A stretch of 64,000 nt of DNA from Benzoatithermus flavus. GTDB taxonomy: Bacteria > Pseudomonadota > Alphaproteobacteria > Geminicoccales > Geminicoccaceae. Both the position numbers and the translations under genes were made by a program. A model generated the notes under the pieces. It had not been told where the DNA came from. It ran no database searches and saw nothing but the letters and a program-made list of their open reading frames with translations. The stretch's first letter is position 1. Each line of letters begins with the position of its first letter. The DNA lies in contig NZ_JBBLZC010000011.1 in the NCBI RefSeq assembly GCF_037908215.1, positions 62,001 to 126,000 of the forward strand, in the 5' to 3' direction. This document shows, piece by piece, positions 51,054 through 59,976 of this stretch.

Positions 51054-52142
51054 TCAGCCGAACAGAAAGTCGGCGGCCGAGAGCTCCCTCGCGTGCACCC
51101 CGGCGAGGATGATCTCGTCGCCGTGAAGGGTGTGGATCACCGTGTCGGCCCCCGACTGCTGGATCGAGAAGTCGGCCATGCCGTGCTCGGCGGAGCTGCC
51201 CCTGAACTGCAGCCGGTCCTCGCCGCGGGTGAAGTCCTGGATGATGTCGCGGCCGTCGTCGCCGTCGAACACGAACACGTCCCGTCCGGTGCCGCCATAG
51301 AGGATGTCGTCGCCCGGACCACCGTCGACGATGTCGTCGCCCTCGCCGCCGCGCACCATGTCGCTGTCGCCGCCGCCGCGGACGATGTCGTTGCCGGCGG
51401 CACCGTAGACGTAATCGTCGCCACCGCCGCCGCTGAAGTGGTTGACGCTCGCGTTGTGCGAGAAGATGGCGTCGTCGCTGGCATGGTCGGTCTTGTCGCC
51501 GCCGCGGAAGGCGAAGTCCGACGCCTGCAGGGACACGTCGCCCTGGAGGTCGATCACCATCTCGGCGCCGCTGCGGCCGCTCGTGTTGACCTCGACCAAG
51601 GTGTGGCCGCCGCTCTGCGCGTAGCGCACCTGGCCTTCGGCGGTGAAGGCGTGCGTGCCGATGAAGGTGAAATCCTGGCCGCCCGGCGTGTGCAGCTTGG
51701 CGTCGATCGAGCTCAGATCGATCCTGTCGCCGTGCCGGAAGTCGGTGATCACGTCGCGGGCCGAGGGCAGGCTGTCCTGCGTCGAGCTGAAGTAGAACAC
51801 GTCCCGGCCGGCGCCGCCGGTGAGCCGGTCGCGGCCGAGGCCGCCGTCGATCGTGTCGTCGCCGCCGCCGCCGTCGAGGGTGTCGTTGCCGGCATGGCCG
51901 GCCAGGATGTCGCGATAGTTGCCGATGCCGCCGTAAAGAACGTCGTTGCCCACGCCGCCGTCGAGGAAATCGCTGCCGGAGCCGCCATCCAGATAGTCGT
52001 TGCCGAGGCTGCCGCGCAGCGTGTCGACGCCCCCGTTGCCGCGCAGCGTGTCGTTGCCGCCATCGCCGTAGAGATGGTCGGCAACATTGGTGCCGGTCAG
52101 CGTGTCGTTGCCGCGGCCGCCGACGAATAGTCTGATACCCAT
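51054..52142 (-). CDS. RTX (hemolysin-type calcium-binding repeat) protein
   Basis: 362 residues. Two blocks of GGxGxDxUx nonapeptides: residues ~10-110 (DGGNDTLRG, LGNDYLDGG, VGNDVLYGG, GGDDTIDGG) and ~230-300 (GGDDYVYGA, DSDMVRGGE, GDDIVDGGP, GDDILYGGT). Between them is a serralysin-C-like segment (FYFSSTQDSLPSARDVITDF), repeated at the C-terminus (FVFDGDDGRDIIQDFTRGED). No catalytic domain and no N-terminal signal, as expected for type I secretion with a C-terminal signal. AGGGA lies six bases before the ATG. No secretion ABC/MFP genes adjoin. Confidence 0.9.
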   Translation of the reverse strand: MGIRLFVGGRGNDTLTGTNVADHLYGDGGNDTLRGNGGVDTLRGSLGNDYLDGGSGSDFLDGGVGNDVLYGGIGNYRDILAGHAGNDTLDGGGGDDTIDGGLGRDRLTGGAGRDVFYFSSTQDSLPSARDVITDFRHGDRIDLSSIDAKLHTPGGQDFTFIGTHAFTAEGQVRYAQSGGHTLVEVNTSGRSGAEMVIDLQGDVSLQASDFAFRGGDKTDHASDDAIFSHNASVNHFSGGGGDDYVYGAAGNDIVRGGGDSDMVRGGEGDDIVDGGPGDDILYGGTGRDVFVFDGDDGRDIIQDFTRGEDRLQFRGSSAEHGMADFSIQQSGADTVIHTLHGDEIILAGVHARELSAADFLFG

Positions 52143-52532
52143 GCTCGATCCCTGCCGAATGGAAACGAAGCGGCGGGCCAGCGCGACCGCGCGCGCCGCG
52201 TCGGACCCGCCCGATGCGTGACATCAGCCGACGGCATCGGAAGAACCGTGCCGCAGCTCAATGCGTGATGGACGGCACTGGCTGAGTAACGGCCAATGTC
52301 GCTCTCCCTGCCGACTCGAGGCGAATGACGTTTCAATCGTTCTCGATGTGCGGTCATACGTCATGGACGTATGACCGCGTCATTTATTCACCGGCTCGGC
52401 AGGGGAGCAAATTAATTATTTTTATCGCCACTTTGTCACTTGACGGTCGCAATGAGCGGTCATCCTTCGCGTGGATGGCGCTCGCGCCGGCATGTGGCCG
52501 GGACCGCCACGCGCCGGACGCGACGAGCACGC
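52143..52532. other. Intergenic region, 390 bases, with a long hairpin
   Basis: No gene seen. It contains the strong inverted repeat at 52351-52377 and an AT-rich patch to its right (52380-52440). Both flanking genes are on the - strand. Confidence 0.5.
52351..52377. repeat. Inverted repeat, 12-base arms with a 3-base loop
   Basis: CGGTCATACGTC and GACGTATGACCG flank ATG; every arm base pairs. It lies between the first M23-like gene and the RTX gene. Not followed by a T-run on either strand, so it may be an operator or a rho-assisted terminator/mRNA-stabilising hairpin for the M23 transcript. Confidence 0.7.
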
Positions 52533-53213
52533 TCAGCAGGCCTCGCCGAGAGTGCGGGCGAAGGCGACGAGCGGATCGACGGTGTAGCGCAGTGCGCTCG
52601 CCTGGGCTTCGGCGCCGGTCCTGCCGTAGGCCCGGCCCCAACTCAGGGTGCGCTGGACGCTTTCGGTCCTGGTCGGCATGGGGATCTTGTAGGCGCCGAC
52701 ATGCACATGCGGCGACCACAGGCCGCCGGGATCGGCGATGGTGCCGACGATCTGGCCGCGGTTGATCACCTGGCCCACCCGGACGGCGAGATTGAGATGG
52801 CCGTAGATCCACCAGGTGCTGCCGCCGTCGTAGACGACCGCTGCCTGCCAGCGCGGGGGCGAGTGCGGGTTCATGATGCCGGTAACCCGGCCCGCGGCCA
52901 CGGCCCGCACGGGGCTGCCGGGCGCCTTGCTGAAGTCGCGGCCGGTGTGGCGGACATAGACGTGCCCGTAGACCGGATCGTCGACCGGCTTGCTGTAGCC
53001 CCGGTAGAGCGGGTCGCAATACTGTCGGAGCAGCTTGCCGCCCGGACCGATGACGGCCTGCATCATCCGATTCGCCGTCACCGAGCAGGCGGCTTCGGCT
53101 TCTGTCGGCAGGCTGCCGAGGGCGCCGAGCGTGCCGAGACCGAGAATGCCGGTGAGCAGCGAGGTCTGGAAACGTCTCCGGGAGAGAGGGCCGTTGAGCT
53201 GGAGCTCGTCCAT
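52533..53213 (-). CDS. Secreted M23-family (LytM-like) peptidase domain protein, copy 1
   Basis: 226 residues. Twin-arginine leader SRRRFQTSLLTGILGLGTLG with cleavage near AEA (~41). The M23 metal site is complete: His89 and Asp93 (HTGRDF), His139 (YGHL) and His169/His171 (HVHVG). Cysteines near both ends of the mature chain (Cys43, Cys226) could join them. Expected to cleave peptidoglycan cross-links or bind the wall. A paralogue lies 0.9 kb to the right on the same strand. Confidence 0.85.
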   Translation of the reverse strand: MDELQLNGPLSRRRFQTSLLTGILGLGTLGALGSLPTEAEAACSVTANRMMQAVIGPGGKLLRQYCDPLYRGYSKPVDDPVYGHVYVRHTGRDFSKAPGSPVRAVAAGRVTGIMNPHSPPRWQAAVVYDGGSTWWIYGHLNLAVRVGQVINRGQIVGTIADPGGLWSPHVHVGAYKIPMPTRTESVQRTLSWGRAYGRTGAEAQASALRYTVDPLVAFARTLGEAC

Positions 53214-54077
53214 GGTGTTTCCGCAGCACTGTTCGTTCTGTGGCTCGGCCGGCTGGTTCCTTTCTGGAGCGACGGCCCGATCGGGCTGGTTCGGGGCGCA
53301 ACCGGGCTTTGCCCGATGCGGATGATCTTCCTGTCGTCGAGGGTACGAGCACGCCCGTGGCTCGTTTCGAGCGGCTCGATGCGGGTTCTTTCGAGTTTTC
53401 CCGCTCGGCGTCGGGACGATCGAGCAGGCGTCGAGGCCAGTGGCGCGTGCCGGGCGCGCGCCTTGAAGTCGCGTCGCGCTCGCGTCCCGTCGTCGCGACC
53501 GTTCCGGCCGGACGAGGCGGCGGGTTACTCCCGCGCTTCCGGTGGGAACACCCTAGTGCTCCAAACGCGGGAAGTGAACGATAAAGCTGTCTTCTGCGCC
53601 ATTTCGTCTAGATGCGACAGCACGGTGCAGGCTGGAAAGCATTCGGGAACAGGAATTTAGCCGCCGCGGGCCCGCGAGCAGCGACAGGACACGGATCTCC
53701 TGCCGGCCGGAGGAGGCAGGAGCACCATGAGCCGCTGCGTCATCGTCGGAACGGCTGTCGGCGGCATGCTCTCGATGCGGCCGGTCTCGCAGGCCGCCGC
53801 CACCTTCCGGCAGAAATTCCCCATCCGGCCGCGCGGCGGGGAGGCGCTTCGGAAAAGGCGAGAGCACGCGGTTCCGGTCGCGGCAGCGAGGACGAGACGA
53901 GAGGAGGAAGCTTGGCATCGCCGTTGCGAACGGGACGACCGAACGCTTCCTCCTCCGAGCCTCTCGGGCATCATCGTTTCTTGTCCTGCGGCTCCGGGCT
54001 CACGATGAGGCGCCAAGAGCCGCAAGGGGCCGGAGGGGGACAGGGGCGGGCAACCGGTTCCCGGCGGGCCGCCTCGC
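53214..54077. other. Intergenic region, 864 bases, between the two M23 genes
   Basis: GC-rich with no gene that I trust except possibly the short frame at 53727. On the - strand it holds the promoter side of the first M23 gene (53214 onwards) and the 3' flank of the second. Confidence 0.4.
53727..54008 (+). CDS. Possible small secreted protein (doubtful)
   Basis: 93 residues. In favour: a strong ribosome site (GGAGGAGGCAGGAG) before the ATG and an N-terminus that could be a signal peptide (CVIVGTAVGGMLSMRP, then SQAAA). Against: the rest is Arg/Pro-rich with shadow-like composition and no motif. It is antisense to nothing, lying in the gap between the two M23 genes. Confidence 0.3.
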   Translation: MSRCVIVGTAVGGMLSMRPVSQAAATFRQKFPIRPRGGEALRKRREHAVPVAAARTRREEEAWHRRCERDDRTLPPPSLSGIIVSCPAAPGSR

Positions 54078-54761
54078 TCAGCAGCGCCTGCCTTCCGCGC
54101 GGGCGAAGGCGCGCAGCGGATCCATGGTGTACCGGCGTGCATTCGCCGCTGCCTGCCCCGGCGTCCGGCCGAAAGCGCGGCCGGCGTTCATCGCGGCGTT
54201 CACGGCCCTGTTGCGGGTCGGATAGGGCAGGGTGATGGCGCCGATATGGACGTGGGGTGGGAACATTCCGCGCGGGTTCGCGATGTAGCCGATGAGCTGG
54301 CCGGGACGGATCGACTGGCCGACGCGCACCGCGGGCAGGATGTGCCCGTATGCCCAGGTGACCCCGCTGCCGCGGATGAACGTGAACTTGCTCGCCGGCT
54401 GGCCGGGCGTGCCGCGGGTGTTGTAGGCGACCCGGCCCGGAGCGACCGCGCGGACCGGCGTGCCGATCGACTTGATGAAGTCGCGGCCGGTGTGTTGGAT
54501 GTAGACGGTGCCGTAGCCTTCCTGCCGCACCGGCTTCCGGTAGCCGCGATAATGCGGGTCCATGTACTGCGCGCCGAGCCGGAAACCGGCACCCACGGCC
54601 CTCATGCCCATCTGCATCACGGAGGTGCCGCAGGCTTCGCTCTCGACCGCGGCGGCCGGGATGGGGGCGAACGAGAGCAGCATCAGGGAGAGAAGGCCGG
54701 CGAGGAGCGACGCCTTGAGGAGCCGGCCGAAGGTGAACGCGTCGAACGAGGGCTTGGTCAT
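54078..54761 (-). CDS. Secreted M23-family (LytM-like) peptidase domain protein, copy 2
   Basis: 227 residues. Hydrophobic signal (residues ~14-38) rather than a twin-arginine leader. Metal ligands His90, Asp94 (HTGRDF), His140 (YGHI), His170 and His172 (HVHIG) are all present. It shares with copy 1 the stretch DP.YRGY.KPV...YG.VY..HTGRDF and a terminal Cys with an N-terminal partner (Cys44, Cys227). Start by signal peptide; the upstream ribosome site is weak. Confidence 0.85.
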   Translation of the reverse strand: MTKPSFDAFTFGRLLKASLLAGLLSLMLLSFAPIPAAAVESEACGTSVMQMGMRAVGAGFRLGAQYMDPHYRGYRKPVRQEGYGTVYIQHTGRDFIKSIGTPVRAVAPGRVAYNTRGTPGQPASKFTFIRGSGVTWAYGHILPAVRVGQSIRPGQLIGYIANPRGMFPPHVHIGAITLPYPTRNRAVNAAMNAGRAFGRTPGQAAANARRYTMDPLRAFARAEGRRC

Positions 54762-55813
54762 CCTTGTTTGCAATCCTGCTCGAGGGGGAACAGGAGGAGC
54801 CGGACGGGCCGGATGCCGAGGCGCGCATCCCGGCCGAACGGGCTCCGGCGGCCTTTCTGCCTGCCTGCCGGAACGCGGCGTTCCGCTCTCGACCAGCGAG
54901 GCGGACCGACTTCTCCTCGGCGCTCGCGGGCAGTCCCTCGCCCGCCCGTCCTCGGGGACCGGCACGAGCGGGCGACGGCGTCCCTTCGGGACGCACGGGC
55001 TCCTCGCGGCGACGGAGCTGTCGCCGCTGTCGCTCGAGCTGCCTCGTGCAGCGCCGGATCGGCAGAGCAGCGCTCCGGCACGCGTTTTCGCTCGCGTGCG
55101 GCTTCGGCTCTACCGGGTGGCGTAGGCCGGCCGCGGCCTCAGCCGCAGCGACGGCCGGACCCTAGGCGGGGTGCGGCAGGGCCCGGATGGTTCCGGACAG
55201 GGACATCGTCGAGCCGTCACGGCCGGCGCCGCGGCGAGACGGTGCTCCGGCTCTTCCGCTTCGTGGGATCGGTGGTCCGGGACTTCGGCTCATGTCGCTT
55301 CCTGCAGCGTGCTTCGTTGCTCCCGCGTCTGGGGCAGAGGCGACGTAAACCGAGATGATCCGGAGAACAATAAAAAAGAAATTGTGATGAGTGTGGAATA
55401 ACCCGAATCGAGCATCTTAAAGCCCGTTCATGATCTGCCTTCGGGCATGTTCGGGTATCAACTGCGAGTTAACCATCATCCTTTGTAGAAGATGCCTTGC
55501 CTGCGTCGTTCCGTCCCCGAAAGGCAGGCGGAAACCGCGTCGAATACTGTTGCATTTATGCAATGGTTTGCATGTCGCGGTGCGGTGCCGTCGAGATGGT
55601 TCGCCGGGAATCCTGTTGCAGCCCGGCAGCAGTACGCACGGGGCCTGCCGTTCCCCCCTCCGGCGGCGCCGCGGGGGGCATGGCCGCCCCGGGATTCAAC
55701 ACTCGGTTACATGAGCAGCGCCGGAAGAGAAGGCAGACGGCGCGGCGGGCGGGCCGCCCGCACCGGCGTTGGGGCGGTTGGTCGCACCGGGAAACCGCAG
55801 CGCCGGATCGGGC
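54762..55813. other. Intergenic region, 1052 bases
   Basis: No supported gene. 55350-55480 is AT-richer (AACAATAAAAAAGAAATTG), and 55549-55585 has TGCATTTATGCA, a near palindrome, followed by TTTGCATG. Open frames here are Arg/Cys-rich without ribosome sites. It may contain decayed sequence, but no family is recognisable. Confidence 0.4.
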
Positions 55814-56281
55814 TCAGCGCGGCTTCTCGGCCGTGGTGAAGAGGGCCGCGATCCGCCAGCCCTCTGGTGTCGCCACGCCCAGCATGCTCACGAGGAAATG
55901 CAGCCGGTCGGGTGCGGCCTCGGGGCCGATCGTGAGCACGAGCGGGAGATGCAGGTATGCGGTCCTGTCGTCGAGCTCGACCGGGACGGCCTTGGCGAGG
56001 TCCGGATCGACGCGCCAGACCGGCGCCTGCTGGAACAGGCTCATCCGTTCGACGAGCGCATCCGGCCCCCACACCGCCATGCCGTCGCTGACCCAGAGGA
56101 ATTTCGGTGAATCCAGCAGCAAGCTGCGCACCCGCGCGAGATCGCGGGCGTTCTGCGCCGCGAGGAAGCGGCCGTAGAGGGTCCGCACCTCCTCGCTCGC
56201 GCCGGCCCGGGCGGCAGGGACGGGGGTGGTGGCAGCGAGCATCAGGGCGGCGCAGGCGAGCGAGCGGCATCGTGCCGGCAT
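55814..56281 (-). CDS. Secreted SnoaL/NTF2-like protein
   Basis: 155 residues from ATG 56281. Signal peptide to ~residue 25 (..VPAARAG). The rest is a cone-shaped NTF2 fold of the DUF4440/SnoaL type: VRTLYGRFLAAQNARDLARV, LWVSDGMAVWGPDALVERM, and a C-terminal GVATPEGWRIAALFTTAEK. No catalytic residues assigned. It follows the MsrQ gene on the same strand by 93 bases; a functional link is not evident. Confidence 0.8.
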   Translation of the reverse strand: MPARCRSLACAALMLAATTPVPAARAGASEEVRTLYGRFLAAQNARDLARVRSLLLDSPKFLWVSDGMAVWGPDALVERMSLFQQAPVWRVDPDLAKAVPVELDDRTAYLHLPLVLTIGPEAAPDRLHFLVSMLGVATPEGWRIAALFTTAEKPR

Positions 56282-56374
56282 GGCGGAAGCTCCTTGCGGT
56301 GGCGGGGGCGGCACGCGTGCCGCCCCCGTGGGGAAGGATGCTCGGACGGCGGAGCCGCCGCCAATGCCGGCGCA

Positions 56375-57034
56375 CTATCGGGACGATAGCGCCGGGCGGG
56401 CCGTTCCCGCGATCGGACGGCGCAGGCTCGCGACCAGGCGGTAGCCGAGGAGCAGCGCCACGATGGCGGCGTAGACCAGGGGCTCGGGCGGCCAGGACTT
56501 GACCGAGAGGACGAAATGGACCGCGGCCGCGGCCGCCGCGAGATAGACCCAGCGATGCAGCCGGACCCAGGCGGAGCCGAGCCGGCGGATCATCCGGTTG
56601 CTCGAGGTCGCGGCGAGCGGCACCAGGATCAAAAAGGCGGCCATGCCGATGGTGATGAACGGCCGCTTGACGATGTCGGCCCAGACCGCGGCGAGATCGA
56701 GTCCCTGGTCGAGGACGACGTAGACCAGAAGATGCAGCGCCGCATAGAAGAAGGCGAGCAGGCCGATCGCGCGCCGGTAGCGGAGGAGATTGATGCCGGC
56801 GAGCCGGCGTAGGGGCGTGATCGCGAGCCCCGCCACGAGGAAGCGCAGCGCCCACAGGCCGAGCGCGCGCTCCAGCACCTTCATGGGATCGGCGCCGAGC
56901 TGGTCGGCAAGGCCGAGCCAGAAGGTCCAGGCGGCGGGCATCGCCCCGATCCAGTAGAGAAGGCCGGGCCGGATCAGCCGCGACCGGGCGCTGCCGGAGC
57001 GGCGGCGGGCGGCAGGAGGCGAGGCCGCGGCCAT
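56375..57034 (-). CDS. msrQ: Heme-binding membrane subunit MsrQ
   Basis: 219 residues, ferric-reductase-like six-helix membrane protein. Histidines for heme b: His101 in YAALHLLVYVVLD, and His160 and His173 in VRLHRWVYLAAAAAAVHF. It passes electrons from the respiratory chain or flavins to the periplasmic MsrP. The ATG overlaps the msrP stop by one base (CATCA on the + strand), so the pair is co-translated. Confidence 0.93.
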   Translation of the reverse strand: MAAASPPAARRRSGSARSRLIRPGLLYWIGAMPAAWTFWLGLADQLGADPMKVLERALGLWALRFLVAGLAITPLRRLAGINLLRYRRAIGLLAFFYAALHLLVYVVLDQGLDLAAVWADIVKRPFITIGMAAFLILVPLAATSSNRMIRRLGSAWVRLHRWVYLAAAAAAVHFVLSVKSWPPEPLVYAAIVALLLGYRLVASLRRPIAGTARPALSSR

Positions 57035-57975
57035 CAGAAATACTGCCGCAGATTCATGCCGGCGTAGAGATGCGCCACCTGCTCGCCGTAGCCGTTGAAC
57101 ATCAAGGTCGGCCGACGCTTCGCGAACAGGCCGCCCTCGCCGATCCGCCGCTCGGTCTTCTGGCTCCAGCGCGGATGATCGACCTCGGGGTTGACGTTGG
57201 AATAGAAGCCGTACTCGTGCGGGTTCTGCAAATTCCACGAGGTCGGCGGCTGCTCCTCGACCAGGCTGATGCGCACGATCGACTTGATCCCCTTGAAGCC
57301 GTACTTCCAGGGCACGACGAGCCGGATCGGTGCCCCGTTCTGGTTCGGAAGCGTCTCGCCGTAGAGCCCGACGGCGAGGATGGTGAGCGGATGCATGGCC
57401 TCGTCGAGACGCAAGCCCTCGACATAGGGCCAGGCCAGGACCGGGAAGAACGAGCGCTGTGCCGGCATCTCCTCGGGCCGGTGCAGGGTCTGGAAGGCGA
57501 CGTACTTGGCACTGCCCAAAGGCTCGACGCGCTTGAGGAGATCGGCCAGGGGAAAGCCGACCCACGGGATCACCATCGACCAGCCTTCCACACAGCGCAT
57601 GCGGTAGATGCGCTCCTCGAGCGTTTCGGGCTTCAGAATGTCCTCGAGCGCCAAGGTCCGGGGCTTCGCGACGAGGCCGTCGAGCGTCACGCTCCAGGGG
57701 CTGGTCGTGAGCGTGTGCGCGTTGGCGGCGGGATCGTCCTTGCCGGTGCCGAACTCGTAATAGTTGTTGTAGCTGGTGACGTCCTCGAGCGGGGTGAGCT
57801 TCTCGTCGGTCGAGTAGGGGCTCTTTCTCGCCGCGAGCGGTGCGGCACGCAGCGGGTGCGCGCTGCCGATAAGGCCCGCCGCGGTGGCGGCGGCGACGAA
57901 CTCCCGGCGGCGGAGCCAGACCGAACGCGGCGTGATCTCCGAGGGGCGGATGTCGCTGGCTGCTTTGATCAACAT
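57034..57975 (-). CDS. msrP: Periplasmic methionine sulfoxide reductase MsrP
   Basis: 313 residues. Tat leader with RRREFVAAATAAGLIGSAHP, then a sulfite-oxidase fold; the molybdenum ligand is Cys128 in YRMRCVEGWSM. The C-terminal blocks APIRLVVPWKYGFKGIKSIV and WNLQNPHEYGFYSNVNPEVD are diagnostic of MsrP (YedY). It repairs oxidised methionines of periplasmic proteins with electrons from MsrQ, encoded directly downstream. ATG at 57975 is chosen over an upstream in-frame ATG. Confidence 0.94.
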   Translation of the reverse strand: MLIKAASDIRPSEITPRSVWLRRREFVAAATAAGLIGSAHPLRAAPLAARKSPYSTDEKLTPLEDVTSYNNYYEFGTGKDDPAANAHTLTTSPWSVTLDGLVAKPRTLALEDILKPETLEERIYRMRCVEGWSMVIPWVGFPLADLLKRVEPLGSAKYVAFQTLHRPEEMPAQRSFFPVLAWPYVEGLRLDEAMHPLTILAVGLYGETLPNQNGAPIRLVVPWKYGFKGIKSIVRISLVEEQPPTSWNLQNPHEYGFYSNVNPEVDHPRWSQKTERRIGEGGLFAKRRPTLMFNGYGEQVAHLYAGMNLRQYF

Positions 57976-58053
57976 GGCTCGCGTCCTTCGGCCGTCGATC
58001 GCTCGATTAAAGAACTGTGACCGCACGCGCCGCTCACAACCCCGCTGTCGCGC

Positions 58054-59271
58054 TCACGAAGCCTTGATGGACGAAGGCTCGAGCCGCCCGGCGAGCCAGG
58101 CGGCGAGCAGCAGCGCCGCAGCGATGCCGGCGACGCAGGCCGGCCAGCCGAGCCGGTCGTAGACTTGGCCCAGGAGCGCCGTGCCGACCAGCCCGCCGCC
58201 GAAATAGCAGGCGAGATAGAGCCCGCCCGCGGCACCGCGGTCGGTGGCGGCGGCACGGCCGACGAAGCCGGTCGCGGTCGCCTGCGCGAAGAAGGTGCCG
58301 ATCCCGACGAGTGCCAGGCCCGTGAGCACCGGCGGCAGGTGCGCCGTCAGAAGGAGCGGGAGGCCGGCGGTGGCGAGCGCGAAGGCGCCGAGAAGCGTGG
58401 GACGGGTACCCCAGCGCTGCACGGCGCTGCCGGCGAGAGGTGTCGTCAGGATCGAGGGCAGAAAGACGAGATAGACGAAGCCCAAGGCCATCGGCCCGAC
58501 CGAGAGCGGGGCTCGCACCAGCACGAAGTTGACGAAGGTGAAGGTGCCGATGAAGGCGAACAGGACGAGAAAGCCGATGGCGAAGGCGGCGCACAGCTGC
58601 CGGTTCCGCAGATGCAGCGCCCAGACGGCGAGAGGCGAGCCGACGCCGGGCCCGGCCGGGGGCATGGGCGCGGTCTGCTTCAGGCTGACATGGACCAGGA
58701 TGGCACCGGCGAGGTTGAGGGCGGCGAAGATCTGGAAGTTGGCAGCGAGACCCAGATGGTCGGCGAGCCCCGCCGAGAGCAGCCGGCCGAACAGGTTGCT
58801 CGCGACGTTGCCGGTGACGTAGGCCGCGAGCGCTCCTGCACTGTCCGCGGCGCTGCACTGCTCGGCGAAGTGGGCGAGGGTGAGCGTGAAGGCCGCCGAC
58901 ATGAAGACGCCTTGCGCAACCCGCAGGCTCGCGAAGGTAGGAAGGTCGGGTGCCGTGGCGAGGAACGCCGTCGGGATCGAGAGCAGGGCGAGGCTCGCGA
59001 CGATGCCGCGGCGGCGGCGGATGCGCCGGCTGAAGAAGGCGACGCCGAGGCCCGCGAGCGCCATGCCGAAGGTCGTGGCGTTCACGGCGAAGCCCATGGC
59101 GGCGGGGCTCACGGCATAGGCACGGGCGAGCGAGGGCAGGATCGCCTGGGTCGCGAACAGGTCGACCACGGTGAGAAAGGCGATGAGCCCGATCACGACC
59201 GAGCGGAAGGCGCCGGGAGCGCGCCCGTGCGCCGTCGTGGCGGGGGCGAGCGCGGGATGGCGGGCGATCAT
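58054..59271 (-). CDS. MFS transporter (YnfM/arabinose-efflux-like)
   Basis: 405 residues, twelve membrane segments in two halves. Features: VDLFATQAILPSLARAYAVS at helix I, then FSRRIRRRRG as the helix II-III loop and RVAQGVFMSAAFTLTLA. ATG at 59271 is chosen (GGGAGAGG upstream); the frame stays open much further but without a ribosome site. Likely efflux of small molecules; substrate unknown. Divergent from the membrane-protein gene at 59456. Confidence 0.88.
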   Translation of the reverse strand: MIARHPALAPATTAHGRAPGAFRSVVIGLIAFLTVVDLFATQAILPSLARAYAVSPAAMGFAVNATTFGMALAGLGVAFFSRRIRRRRGIVASLALLSIPTAFLATAPDLPTFASLRVAQGVFMSAAFTLTLAHFAEQCSAADSAGALAAYVTGNVASNLFGRLLSAGLADHLGLAANFQIFAALNLAGAILVHVSLKQTAPMPPAGPGVGSPLAVWALHLRNRQLCAAFAIGFLVLFAFIGTFTFVNFVLVRAPLSVGPMALGFVYLVFLPSILTTPLAGSAVQRWGTRPTLLGAFALATAGLPLLLTAHLPPVLTGLALVGIGTFFAQATATGFVGRAAATDRGAAGGLYLACYFGGGLVGTALLGQVYDRLGWPACVAGIAAALLLAAWLAGRLEPSSIKAS

Positions 59272-59455
59272 GCGGGTCCTCTCCCTTTGTCGGCCTGCAT
59301 CGGGGCCGAGGATCGCCGGTGGGCGGCTGAAGCGGAAATATCGGGCGGGTCTGGTTCCGATAGCGGGCGCGCATCGTAACGCTAGCGGTGCGGCATTTCC
59401 GGTTCGCGGCCCGCCGGCGCAGGCTCGGTTCCGCAACCGAACCCGGAGGAACCCG

Positions 59456-59965
59456 ATGGTATCCGCGATCGACGCCATCCGGCTGCGCGCCGCCGAGAGT
59501 CCCGCCACGACCTTGCGGGGGCTCGCCGGCCTGCTCTTACCCTGGGCGCTCGCCGCCTACATCGCCTACATCCTGCTCTGGTATCTGCCGTTCAAGTTCT
59601 ACCCCGACAGCTACCTGTTCCAGGTGCTCGAGGACTGGGTCGGCCTGTCCTGGTTCGAGCCCTACTTCCGCTACTTCACGGGCTGCGTGGAAGGCGTCAC
59701 CTGCCTTCTTCTGTTCGTCCCCGGCCTCCAGGTCGCGGGTGCCGCCGTCGCCTTCGCCACCATGGGGACGGCGATCTTCCTCCATCTCGCGAGCCCCCTG
59801 GGGGTCGATCCCTACCACGACGGCGGCGTGCTGTTCCGCGAGGCCTGCACGAACCTCGTCTTCGCGGCTGCGATCCTCGTCATCCGCCGCCACGAGATCC
59901 TGCCGCTCCTGCAGCGGCTCGCGACCGACCCGCGCTTCGCCGCCTTCCTGCGCGCGAATACTTGA
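59456..59965 (+). CDS. DoxX-like membrane protein of unknown function
   Basis: 169 residues, four membrane segments. LLWYLPFKFYPDSYLFQVLE and WFEPYFRYFTGCVEGVTCLL resemble the DoxX/DUF417 group (KF.....Y....E..G..L). GGAGGAACCCG directly precedes the ATG, making this start firm. It starts the + strand run that ends with OpgC; the next gene follows by 11 bases. Confidence 0.8.
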   Translation: MVSAIDAIRLRAAESPATTLRGLAGLLLPWALAAYIAYILLWYLPFKFYPDSYLFQVLEDWVGLSWFEPYFRYFTGCVEGVTCLLLFVPGLQVAGAAVAFATMGTAIFLHLASPLGVDPYHDGGVLFREACTNLVFAAAILVIRRHEILPLLQRLATDPRFAAFLRANT

Positions 59966-59976
59966 GGACCCGACCC

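Noticed and set aside
51054..52142. Regular DNA repeats considered as a CRISPR array
   Set aside because: The periodicity is 27 bases and in frame, encoding Gly/Asp nonapeptides of an RTX protein; repeats are degenerate and without spacers.
55430..55714. 94-codon open frame in the gap left of the SnoaL-like gene
   Set aside because: Arg/Cys-rich, no ribosome site, overlaps other equally poor frames.
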